Origin: Stenopsyche tienmushanensis
Lineage: Eukaryota > Arthropoda > Insecta > Trichoptera > Stenopsychidae
DNA: 64,000 nucleotides
Assembly (NCBI GenBank): GCA_008973525.1
Contig: WACJ01000189.1
Coordinates: 62,001 to 126,000, forward strand
Direction of reading: 5' to 3'
Below the pieces are notes generated by a model, which saw only the letters and a list, made by a program, of their open reading frames with translations, was not told the DNA's origin and ran no database searches. Shown here in pieces: positions 47,823 to 58,949 of this stretch (positions are counted from its first letter, which is position 1; each line of letters starts with the position of its first letter). Made by a program: the position numbers and the translations under genes.

Positions 47823-48719
47823 CACTTGGGTCTGTTTTTATGCGATAAATACGTTCCATGGGGAGTTGCTTATAAAAAAATTAGAGATGTGCAATTCTTA
47901 ACCCTTTGGGCTCCAAGATTCTAAAAGCTCCAGGCTCTAAAATGACTACTGGTTTGTTTATTAGCTCATCTTGATTAGATTGGTATGGGATAGTCCTTGC
48001 TATTTTTCTCATTGATTGGGAAGTTGATGTAAGCTTTGTGCTGAACATTGTGACTATTATTTTGTCTCGCCAAGCTAATACTAAAGTATCTTGTTTTCTG
48101 TATGCTCGTATCTTTCGTCCCACAGCTAATCTTGGTTTTTTTATTATATGATTAGGTAAACCCTATCTGTAGGTCATTGTCATGCCATTGAGAAAACATT
48201 TTCTTTTCAAGAGTTCTTCAACAAGGGTTGTATTGGTGTAAAACCTATCCGTAAATATATGATAGCCTTTTATGTCTTAGTTCGTCTGTCGTAGATATAA
48301 AAAACAAATAAAACGTAAAAAGTCTACTACTTCGAGACACAAATAATTTTCAAGATGTTTACTGCGCCACAACTCGACGCAGACTATTGTTTTAAGCTCT
48401 TTACCTGCACCGATTCAATTCCTCTGAACCAATTATTTTCCATATTTTAGATGACAAATTAATGGTCAGACAATAAGACAGTATTTTTAGAGTATTACCT
48501 TGATTCTTACATTTAAAAAAATACCAAAATCTTATTTGAAGTTCATAAAAACTGCCCGAGAATAAACCGGCCACACTTAGTGGCCATAGGAGCCTTAAAA
48601 AACAATTAATTTGCATTAAAAAAAAAAAGCTTTTTCCTCTGTAGAAAAAGCGAGGGATGGGTTCCATTATTTTTGAAAACCGCATAACTTCAAAATCGCA
48701 TAAAAACAGACCCAAGTGT
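47823..48719 (-). mobile_element. decayed piggyBac-like element in nudE
   Basis: Terminal inverted repeats CACTTGGGTCTGTTTTTATG (left) and its exact complement at the right end (about 48694-48718). The minus strand carries transposase pieces GYHIFTDRFYTNTTLVEELL (around 48280-48225; DRFY marks the second catalytic Asp block) and KQDTLVLAWRDKIIVTMFST (around 48090). Stops separate them and the C-terminus is absent. About 0.9 kb remains of a ~2-2.5 kb element. The end sequence is related to those at 4010 and 26330. Confidence 0.8.
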
Positions 48720-48871
48720 ATATTCTACATCGAGCTATTATAAAAACATCCCTAAACTAATTGCTTAACGCTTTTCTAAACATGACTTTACACATAATAA
48801 ATAAAAATTAACAAATTTACTTAATATGACCACCGCAATCTATGATTCGAGGGAGCTTTTAATCTTTATAT

Positions 48872-49523
48872 TAGACAGTCCAGTCAAAAATGGAAGTGCT
48901 AAATTCAAATAAAAAATGTATTAATTAATTTCTAGATACAATCTTTTCCCATCTATTTGACTTTTTTTTTTGACGGAAGAATTGAATTCAACGGGTTTTG
49001 TTATAAAATATTTTTTATGATATATCTATCTTTTCAAAAATAATACTGCATAAATAAATGATCGTTGGAAGGAGCAAAGTTATGAGAATAAGGTGGATGT
49101 GGAATCGTTTGCCCACCAAATTCCTTTGATTTGTTTTCGGTCATCTTTGATTTATAGGGTCGCTCATTATCATGTTGCAAAAGAATTTTGCGTCAGTCGA
49201 TTACTAGTTCAATCACATGGAAGGATTTCGTGGTAGATTATCCCTTTGGAATCCCACCATAAACTCAAAAGAGTTTTTTATTACCATTAGACCTGGTCGA
49301 GGTGTTGGTTTTTTTTACCTGACCCTTTGAAAGTCATTGTCTTTTGCGTTTTTGATTTGAATATAATACCAACTTTTAAATCACGACATATACTCACCTT
49401 GATCCCGTCAGTAATGTTCGTGGACAATACTTCGGGGTTATCTTAGTTTTTCTGCTAATACTTGTATAGTCTGTGTCGGATTTGATTCTACTTCAGCGCA
49501 CAGGTTATCGACTGGACTATCTA
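48872..49523 (-). mobile_element. mariner-family element, copy 3 (in nudE)
   Basis: The ends TTAGACAGTCCAGTC and (reverse complement) TTAGATAGTCCAGTCG form terminal repeats. The interior matches the copies in G alpha and cyclin A (ATTAATTAATTTCTAGATAC, GAATAAGGTGGATG, TCATTATCATGTTGC) but is more diverged. The transposase is broken. Confidence 0.75.
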
Positions 49524-51186
49524 ATATTTGAATATCAAGCTGATAGCATAATTTATGTGTTTGGGGCAACAGTACAGTAAAAACTACATTTTATTATTTA
49601 TAAAACCACCTAAAAATAACATTTTTGCTTAACCGTTTATGTATTCTTGGATCATATTTGTCTCCACTTCCGAACAGTTAAAGCTATACACTTATTATTG
49701 CTTAAAGCTTTTTAAGATTCCACGTGATAATGATTTGCTATTTAATTCATTATTAACCAAATTATCCATAGATTTTACACTATATTAAATGCGAACCAGA
49801 ATCACAGTGTTATAAATGAGGCTCAACATCTCCAATACATTCTATCGAGTTAAAGTAGTATTACAGTTTTGTTATTAAAGCATAATGCTGTAATGATAAA
49901 TGGAATATTCTGTGATATAATATATCCTGATGATACAAGTATTTCCTGTATACAATTTTAATGAAAGAGATTAAAGGTTAAAATAGCATAAGAAGAAATA
50001 CATTATCTCATGAATAATATGGATAGTGAGCAGCAAATGATTATTTTGTGGTACAACAAATAAAATTACCCAAAAAAGCAGTCTTTGTCTAAGATGACCA
50101 GATATGATATTCGTAAAATTATCTATAACACAATATTACTTCAAAATCCTTCATTTACATTAAATAATCTTAACGATCATATTGGAACATTTGTGAACTT
50201 GCCGATGTATAATAAGTAATGTACATTTTAACAATTTCATTTTCATGTATTTATATAAAAAAAATTGATTCCTTGATATTACAAGTCTGCATTTGTATGA
50301 ATTTAAAAATTGTAACTATTTTCGGAAGTGTTCGTATCTGGCTTGTTTCATACCTGATTTATATCTGATTGCTATTCTCAAATCTAAGATTAACTTGACT
50401 TCTATAAATCTTATTTATTTTGACTAATTTAAATTATGCAGATATTTGAAGCTATGTTACAATTAAATCTTAACTGTCTTCAATCAACTATTGATCGTTT
50501 TCAGAGCAACATTAAATGTTCTTGCATTTTCATTTATTTAAATCAAATAACTAACATTTTTGAGTAATGAATATACATAAAAGCATTTATAATTAAAATA
50601 ATTAATCTGATATATGAGAGTTGATAATCTTTTGGCACCATAAATAGACCGATTTTCTCGCCTATTGGAACAAATTGTAATATGTTACACTGTATGTAAA
50701 TATTTAATAATAGTAAAAATTGAAAGCTATCCACAGTAATTAAGTGATAGGTAAATTAACCATGCTCTTAACATTGTTCACAATATTTTATTTTCATTTG
50801 AGTTTATTTCTTATTTCTTACTCATGTATATTTTCAATTGTTATGAAGCATTAACACTTCGCTATCCATTTTTTCTATTCAATTCAAATTCAATCAATCA
50901 TATGTTGAAATCCTTAATATTTGTTTAAATGTAAAAGAAAAAAGTTTCTCATTAGTTTGTGTTTAAATCTAAAATAGAAATTTACACATAAGTTCATTTT
51001 GTTATAAAATTTTGATCCACAAATCATGGCACAACATAATGCTTTTATTCGTGTGCCTAGTTGATAGCGCTTGGAAAGCTTAGTTCATCAATTGATGTGA
51101 CTAATTTTTTGAGTTAAATATTTTTTGTGCTTTATCCTTGATTAATCCATCTCATCTCTTTACATTTCATTATTGTTTTGTTTTAG
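49524..51186 (+). other. intronic AT-rich DNA of nudE, nothing recognised
   Basis: It lies between a mariner remnant and the distal nudE exons, with strong AT bias and only short open frames. I see no element or gene. Confidence 0.5.
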
Positions 51187-53398
51187 GGATTGGAATCAAA
51201 ATTAGCATCATGTAGAGCGCCACTTCATACGCGAGACTCTTCTCATGGGTCGACAGATTATAGCAGAGATCCATACAGGTAATATGCGTATATATTAGAC
51301 CGTAATGTACATTTGTTTCGTTTTATGAGCATAGCAGCATATCATCACTTTTTCAACCTGCTATCAAATAGACGTCCACAAATAATATGTATTAAAGTAA
51401 AAAAAAAAATGGTTTTAATTAATGGTAAATACCATTGAGATAGGATTGGTCAGATAGTTAACCCTTATGGACCGGAAATCATAAGATGATCGTAAGAATC
51501 TTTTAACCGTCATAAAATATAGGTATAATTAACTGAAATCGCTATCGTCAGATAAGCTAATAAGCTCTTTCAACAAAGATAAGATGACTTTCATTTGTGT
51601 TGTCTTGAGAGCAGGCGTTTGTTTTGATAATTAAAATACTCACATCATTCTTATCGTTGACCAATTTTATTATTCCCCATTGACTGGTCTGGATAGGCGT
51701 TATTAGCCGAGTATCACCACTCCTTTGCAAAATCTATTCCTTCGGAAGTAAACTGGCAGGCTTGCACGGTAACCCTGTTCTTTTATTTTCGCAGCACATT
51801 AATAGGCAATCGGAGGAATCCAAAAGGAGGAAATCTTTAAAAGACATCAATATTTCGTGTTAGTGTGGGATTTCTACCCACTAAAAACCCCCTCCTCTTC
51901 TGCTGCCACTCGGCTACTAGTTAAGTATTGTACAACGGTGACAGCGATGTGACCCTCCTGGGTTCTTTAGCTATTCCGTCTGTTGATCATTCTATCTGCT
52001 CCTCCCCCCTGGGCACTTCAGAAGCTCTTCTTCGCCTCTCGTGTTCGGTATTTTCCTTCTGCTGCATAAACGCACTTTGTGTACCTGCACCACGCATTCC
52101 ATGCCCTAGCATCCTGGAGCATTGAAGGGATCATGTTGGGTGAGAGCGAGTTTGCTCCCAGTTCCTCGCAACATTTGGCCATGTTGCCTGACCATCCACA
52201 ATTCCAGGTTTAGTATTAGTTTGTGTCCATCGACCTTTTGGGAGCTGTCCCATCGAGACTGCCAAACCGCCATGGTAGTTTCTCTGTTCGCCTTCTTTGT
52301 TTCACCTTTTTGAACTGCCAGTGTCTTATGGCAGTCAGTGCCAGTATAGTATCTTCCGACACCGTGCGGTATGTAGCAGCCACCCTGATCACACTTCTTC
52401 TATAGTCTATTGCTAAATTGAGCCGGGCCTTCTCAACTCGAAGAACCTCGGCCCATATCCGCGCACCATACAATAGTACTGAGTGAACTACTTTGTTGTA
52501 GAGCTTTCTTCTGCTAGTTTTAAGGCCTCCAATGTTCCAATGCAAAGCGGAGTTTGTCATTAATTTCCACCCCCAAGTATCGAATAGATCTATCCATCGA
52601 AGAAATGGATGAATATTGTGTGTTATCAACAGTGTTAAGATTCATTTATTGAATCTGGTTCATTATCAAGCTTGTTATACGCTGCAGTGGAGCTGACAAA
52701 AATTTACATTAGAGTGTAGCGTGTATGTTCTCCGGTTTGAAAGGGTTAAATTTGTTGCCACATAGAGTTGCTGCAAAATTGTTTCTGAAACATTCAGATC
52801 AGAAGTTCGCTTCTAAGCGTTATTCCATATCTTGAGCTATTAAGCTCGTTGCACGCTTTCAATAATAACCGACGAACTGTTAATATTACTATTGTTTTAT
52901 GATATTTATTTATCTATGGAATGCCATCAGTTTATGATTCACCCCCGGAATGCATAGAAAATTAGTGTTTCCCAAACAATTCATTCTTAGTAATGAAATA
53001 CGTTACAATTTTTTTTTATTACTTTATTATTTGCTTAAATTTCAGTAGATATTCCTCGAGTATGAATTAGCAATTAGCATTTCCAGCAATTATTTATAGA
53101 GCAGAATTTATCTTACGTTTTTATATTTTTATGTTATGATAATTAGTTTGTTTTTCTTTTAAATTGATCAAATAGAATACGTTTTGTAACAATGTTTATG
53201 TTTACATATTTAATATTTTCCGTTTATGTTGTGTATTAAACAAATAATCATGATTTCTAGATCTATATGAAGCAGAAATTCGTAAGTAAGTAGTTACTGT
53301 ACCTCAATTATACATGAAAAAAATACTTTTTCAGGATGCGACGGCTCAGCAGTCGAGGTCCGTCATCACCAGCAGTCACCCCAAACTTCATACATTGA
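51187..53398 (+). CDS. nudE: NudE, distal last two exons (vertebrate-like isoform)
   Basis: Exons 51187-51278 and 53335-53398 join in phase to the common exon ending at 38993, giving a 310-residue protein. They encode GLESKLASCRAPLHTRD, matching ALESKLAACRN that directly follows LLRKVG in vertebrate NDE1/NDEL1, then MRRLSSRGPSSPAVTPNFIH and a stop. Acceptors and donors are good (TTTTAG, AGGTAATA, TTTCAG). A polyadenylation signal lies at 53587-53592. Because the proximal exon (43822) also joins in phase 0, the two 3' ends must be alternatives. The distal isoform needs a 12.2-kb intron filled with transposons. Confidence 0.85.
51468..52749. mobile_element. possible TTAA-flanked composite element
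   Basis: TTAA plus CCCTTATGGACCGGAAATCA at the left; the right end reads, reverse-complemented, CCCTTTCAAACCGGAGAACA plus TTAA. CCCTT, ACCGG and part of the inner sequence agree. The interior contains an R1-like LINE fragment, listed separately. The terminal match is short, so this is a proposal. Confidence 0.4.
51890..52640 (-). mobile_element. R1-clade-like LINE, C-terminal part of reverse transcriptase ORF
   Basis: Minus-strand frame 52629-52216 reads KLYNKVVHSVLLYGARIWAE, then DYRRSVIRVAATYRTVSEDT. This is the region after the catalytic domain in R1-type elements ('LLYAAPIWAE', 'RVASAYRTVS', from memory). The frame is interrupted. GC content is higher than in the surrounding nudE intron (51279-53334). 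Confidence 0.75.
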
Positions 53399-53965
53399 TT
53401 TATCTTAATCACATAGTGCAATAATTTTAAGACTTGCTGTAATATGTTAAGACTTTGCTCACGTGTGTTTTAATTTGTGTTACATTAATGGCTTATATCC
53501 ATGACTGTGTGTTAATCGCACTGTATTTGAAAATGCAAATAATAGTCACAACTGTGTATTTAAAGTTCACATTGTCACACGTAAAAAATAAATCTTAGTA
53601 TAAATTCTAGGACATTATAATTTAGTTTATGTGTCAAAATAAATATTTTGAATAAGCTTTTGTCACCCGAGCTCTTAACTATTCTATATATTTTTTCATA
53701 CACGATGGTGTTACATTGAGCGATATTTCGTACTGCCTTAATGTCTTAAAATTATATTTTTCTCCACTTGTTTAGGTAGCATAAAGTGCTTTAAATTATT
53801 TAATGTTAACGGAGTTTGATGTTGAGTTTATATATAATTAAGTCTAAATTTATAAAGAAAACACTTTTTTCCATAGTGATATAAAAGTATATAATGCAAA
53901 AAAAATTTTTTTGGCGTTATTAAATTTTAAATTAATTATGTACCAAATTAAAGATACCTAAGAAA

Positions 53966-54192
53966 TTAACCCTTTGATGAGTATGCCTGCACATGACATG
54001 GACAGCGCTCCATAGCGCCTTATTTTTAATGCCGTGCTTCTATTTCTAATACAATTTATTTACGATCTGTTTTGTTAAGTTTCAATTAAATATCCAATAA
54101 ACATTTTTGAACACAAAGAATCAATACAAAAAAGAAAAATTCAATCCCGGAACTTTGCGCTATAAAAATTAACTCACCAATCAAAGGGTTAA
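53966..54192. mobile_element. TTAA-flanked MITE (copy 2), inverted relative to copy 1
   Basis: TTAA at 53966-53969 and 54189-54192 around 219 bp. Terminal inverted repeats CCCTTTGATGAGTA and CCCTTTGATTGGTGAG. The reverse complement matches the copy at 46621-46776 across both ends (GTGAGTTAATTTTTATAGCG). It lies about 570 bp after the distal nudE stop. Confidence 0.75.
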
Positions 54193-56727
54193 AAAGCAAA
54201 CATTTGTATTTTTTAAAATTCATTCCTTCTGAGGTTCAATCGGCACATTTGCACCGGAATACTTTTAAAATTGTTTTAAGACATTTCATTGATTTTATTA
54301 TTTTTAAAGTTTGAATTATAATTGTATGAATTGAAAACTTCATTTATTTATTTATGCTGTACTTTTTAATAAGGCTTATCGACAACTCATGGAATGAATG
54401 CTTACAATTCAATATTTTCGTAATTTTGTTATATATAATAAAGTCAAAGAAATATTTGTATGTAGTGTGATCAATACAAATGTATTTGTAATCATTTTCA
54501 ACCAGTGAATATATCAGTATTTAATTATAAATTATTTTGAAAATTATGCTTTTGTACCTTCCCGATTCCTCATTAATTTTGTGTTCATTAGATCCTCAAT
54601 AATAACGATGGATTCATTTTACATTTCTCACACATACACGTTATTAATTTAATATTGTGACCCAATGGATTATATAAATATTTAAAATGCATCTGTGAAC
54701 ATATAATCGGAACTTCAAATCTGAAATATCAGTACAGGAAGACCTCATTTGAGTTTTTCGTAATATTTTTTAACAGGGAATGATTAGAATTTGTTCAAAC
54801 TTAGGATAGATTATATTAATATTTTGAAGTACATCTGAATTTTTTTTTAGTAATTTCCGCTGGAAATATCCGAGTTATAAGCTAATGCCAATGGAAAGGT
54901 CACCATCAAAGTTAGCTGCTTGCCGTTTCAGTGATTGTAAAATATCTATGTGTGTGCATTAAAATTGAAGTAAAAAGCAGGGCTTCGATCCGGAAATAAA
55001 TTGATAAAACCCATTATGTTTTCTGGAATAAAACTGATTCAAAAATGCTTAATGCTTTCTGGACAGGTCAAGATGCATCTATTATCCCGTTGTGTACTTT
55101 GCTCATCAATACTCGCTAGAATGTAGGTATCCCCAGTTCCTAGAATTTCAACTACTTACTATTATTACTAAAACTGACATTAAATATTATTAGACCATCA
55201 AAGGTGCTTATAAACTGAGACTATTTAACAACTACCCCAAATTAAACAATATCAACAAAAGGTAAATATTATCTTAATAAACTATGCATAATATATTGAA
55301 ACATTTATGTCTTACATATTACATACATCCCTAATTTTTTTTAAAACCACACAAAATCTAAATCTCCCTCATGCTGATATACAATTCACATGAACAAAAA
55401 CGATTCTAACAAAGTCACGTCTATTGGATTACTATTATTACAGCATTGCATTCCTTACTATATGCAAAATAAAATAATATTAAATATATATTTGCTTAAA
55501 TTCAAGTGTCGCTGCATGTAAACAATTTTTAGTGGCCATTTTTTGGCAAATTTTTAAATTTTGAATTGTAAAACGACCAATAAGGGCAGGATGTCAATAA
55601 TAAGACCACTCGTTGTTTCGAATTGAAGAATTTTCTTTAGATGAATCTCTATATACTATACTGCGGCTTATTTTCGTTTTGTTTTTGTTAGTTAGATCAA
55701 TCACAGACCAATTTTATCGATCTATGATAACCAACAGCAGACAGAAGATTTGATACAATTCGTATTCTTTAAGTCCGTATTTATCCCATACATCATAGTA
55801 TCGTATCTCGCTCTATGCTCTTACGCTCCGACCATCGGATTCGGACCTTGTTATTCTAAGGTGATATTAAGGACATAATTTATTACTACTATTAAACTTT
55901 AATGATATATATTACATCTACATATGCTTTTTAAGATAATGGAAAATAGTTTTCTAGAATAATGTTTCACAGGTCAAATCCCAGTAATTTGATCACCCAA
56001 CAGGTTCTAAAAATTATCAATAAAGCGATCAAATGACTGGGTATTTAATTAATAACAAGTCGAATTATCCGGTGTTGGTTTATGCGTATTTAATAAATTC
56101 TGTAAAAAGAATGAGCTATTTAGAGATATTGAATTAAGCACGAATAGAATTATAGAGGTTCTACCTGTAGCAATATAATTTCAAACAGTCAAATATTGTT
56201 TTTATTAAATTTTGTAACGATTATGTGCATTTATTTTTCATTTTGAAATAAACAGTGCATACACAAATTACTAAGAACTGATAAAAATAATTCTGTGATT
56301 AAAGCTAGTAGTAAACCTTATTAAAATTTTGATACAAACAGTTGCAGAAGCTTGGATAAATTCCATTTATACTAAACATATATATATATATTAGTATTTA
56401 TAATAAATAAATTAACTAAAACGTGAAGTCGTACTTTTTCTTTTGCAATTAATAATTTACCATTTATTCCCTTAGCGAGCACATATCTTCGATTTACGAA
56501 AAACACTGTGGTTGGTAATCATATAAACACAAATGTAATGAAAGTCACGTACAAATAGTGACTTGCTTTATATGAATTAAACCAATTGCGAATTATAATG
56601 TAATTTAAGCAAAGGCTATCAATTTTGGATGGTTGGTTACATATTTATCTCCAGATTAAAGATATTTCCTTTTTCCCTTCCTCATATTCGTTCATTACTT
56701 TACATTAACATTCTAATATATTTAAGT
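54193..56727. other. intergenic AT-rich DNA, no gene seen
   Basis: It lies between the nudE 3' end and a Tigger-type MITE. Only short open frames and AT-rich runs are present. Nothing can be annotated with support. Confidence 0.5.
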
Positions 56728-56978
56728 TACAGTAAGACTCTGCTTTATGCGGGAAATACATTCCATTAAGTTTCAGCCTAAACGAAGCAGTGTTAAACAA
56801 TTTCATCTTAATACGACTGATCATAAATTATCTGTAACGCACCATGCGTTCTTACTGTAATAATATCAAACGCACCGTAAGACTGCTAGCGAGTATCAAA
56901 ACAATATTGTATACGAATTTAGGGAATCCCAAAATTATCCTGTAATATGAAAACAGCGTTAAGTGGGGTCTTACTGTA
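56728..56978. mobile_element. Tigger-type MITE with TA duplication
   Basis: TA plus CAGTAAGACTCTGCTTTATG at the left; the right end is the reverse complement of CAGTAAGACCCCACTTAACG plus TA. Ten leading bases are identical and the rest is partly so. The element is 247 bp and non-coding. It differs from the family at 6676. Confidence 0.75.
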
Positions 56979-57966
56979 TATAGTTGAATATTGATTTTAT
57001 TTCAAAATATAAAATTGTATTACAAGTCAATACGCATTTATTGAAAATAACAATAAAATTATGGGATGATCAACAGTAAAATATAATTTTATTGCAAATA
57101 AATTTAAATACCTGGTTATGCATATTTATTTCTATATATTAAAGTGCCTTCTGCGGAATGAATCATTTTGAAACATTTCAGAAAGAAATGTTATATTATA
57201 ATGAGAAAAACGAGGATTTTAAAAATGTTAACCATTTGCATTGTTGAATAAATGTATTATGATGAAATATATTACAAATTAATGGTATTCGAAGTGCATT
57301 TTTTATCACACTCTGTTGTTTCATCTCTTGTGATGATTAAACATATCAGTCTTTATTAAATGTGGGCAAGAAGGCATGAAAAATCTCATATATACAATGT
57401 TGAGATACAATCACCCAAAGAGCTGATGGGTATTTTAAAAAAGAAAATGAAAATTATTCCAAAGTTTCATATTTTTTATGTCTAAATCATGTATTTGATA
57501 TAAAGCCAGGTTTCATCAAAAGCTCTCTATACTTATGATATAATTCATATATTGAACATATAGAAGTGGCTATTAATAATTACTATTTTATTATGATTTT
57601 GAAACATACAAATTCTTCGATTTGATTATCTGTAAAAAAATAATAAATTTTGGATAAAAATTTAATGTATCTATATTTAAAAATATATAATAAATTGTAT
57701 TCCAATTCACAAATAATTTATTTATATCAGTAGCCATGCCTTTTTATTTATTTTAATCACTTAGCTGCCTACGATTTATGTGTGCAGCGTGTTGTTAGTA
57801 TGTTTGTTTGTCTGGATACATTCCTGGTGGTTGCTAAGGCGAACAAAGCATAGCAACCAGTCGATGTCTTATGTACTGACCAAGCCTTCAGTCTTTGGAC
57901 TATGTCCGGAAGGCGGTAACATGTTAAAAATAAACAATTAATGTGTTTTTTCATTTTTTTTTTCTC
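56979..57966. other. intergenic AT-rich DNA, no gene seen
   Basis: AT-rich sequence without recognised structure until a GC-richer patch at about 57770-57920 of unknown nature. Confidence 0.45.
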
Positions 57967-58045
57967 TTAACCTTTTAACTGCCAATGACTCATCAGCGCA
58001 TACAAATGCGACGCGCCGGTGAGTCGTTGGCAGTTAAAAGGTTAA
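57967..58045. mobile_element. 71-bp palindromic TTAA element, copy 1
   Basis: TTAA (57967-57970) and TTAA (58042-58045) flank exactly 71 bp. It begins CCTTTTAACTGCCAATGACT; its end, reverse-complemented, is CCTTTTAACTGCCAACGACT, so 19 of 20 terminal bases pair. Nearly the whole unit can fold on itself. The second copy at 59231-59301 is also 71 bp. Confidence 0.85.
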
Positions 58046-58059
58046 AGCAAATACCCTGC

Positions 58060-58270
58060 AAGCTTCGCAATGCCCAATATTGCAAGAGTTCAAATACCTT
58101 GGAGCTTTCTTCACACAGAAGAAATTAATGAATAACAAAATAAACTCTAGGATTCAACATGATAATCGGTGCTATCATTGTCTGAAAAATATATTAGGTA
58201 AGAAATCACTACCGACGAAAACGAAGATCAAAATTTAAAAAGCATTAACAATTTACAGTCCGGGTGTCCC
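58060..58270 (+). mobile_element. LINE reverse transcriptase fragment
   Basis: A frame reads LQEFKYLGAFFTQKKLMNNK, then NSRIQHDNRCYHCLKNILGK, then LPTKTKI before a stop. This is the block downstream of the YADD motif in non-LTR reverse transcriptases (EFKYLG). It starts immediately after the 71-bp element. The GC-richer 58260-58610 that follows is not identified. Confidence 0.7.
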
Positions 58271-58699
58271 ATCAAAAAGAACAGAAACACACAGGGTATG
58301 TGTGCATGCTTCTCACATGGATAGCTGTATGTGGGCTGCTCACACCCAAATCATTTATTACCATCCCAAACGGAAAAATATTGTGAATCTAAAAGCACTT
58401 CATTAGCACAACACAAGCATAATCTTTAGGACGAACATAACAACATGGGGAGCCTCCACTGACTCGAGTTGTGTGATTGGTCTCCCTATTCGGAAGCATG
58501 CCAACCCGCTCGCAAAGTGCACAGCATAGTGCAAAACTGTCAAAATTCCATGCCCGCAAGGACACGCACATCCACTTCTTGGGGCCAGTTGCGCGGCAGA
58601 AAGCTAGCTAAAGATTTTAATTTTACTTTGAGATTCTTAGGCTAGGATAAATATATAGATAAAAACTGTTTAGAAATTAAATAGATTAACCGCTTGCTG

Positions 58700-58880
58700 G
58701 GTATTCACTGCTTTTTAAATAAATTCAACAGAGTTCATCAGTGCGGCCCATTGAATGATTTTTGTTATGTAATAAATGATCCCGCAGGACAGCATGTGCT
58801 ATATATGCATATACTAGGACAAATGAGTTATCTTTAGACAATAAAATATATAAATCAAACAACTTTTTACGCAATTCTAT
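58700..58880 (+). repeat. dispersed repeat, second copy of the eRF3 intron 6 repeat
   Basis: It shares AAATAAATTCAACAGAG, GCCCATTGAATGATTTTTGT, TAGGACAA and TTTAGACAATAAAATATATA in the same order as the reverse complement of 23400-23945. It is shorter and lacks the hAT-like insertion. It ends about 70 bp before the PIGQ stop (58950). Confidence 0.6.
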
Positions 58881-58949
58881 TTTTTGTCCTTTACACCTTT
58901 AATGAACATTATAATAAATCCATATATAAATTTAAAATGATAAATTCTA

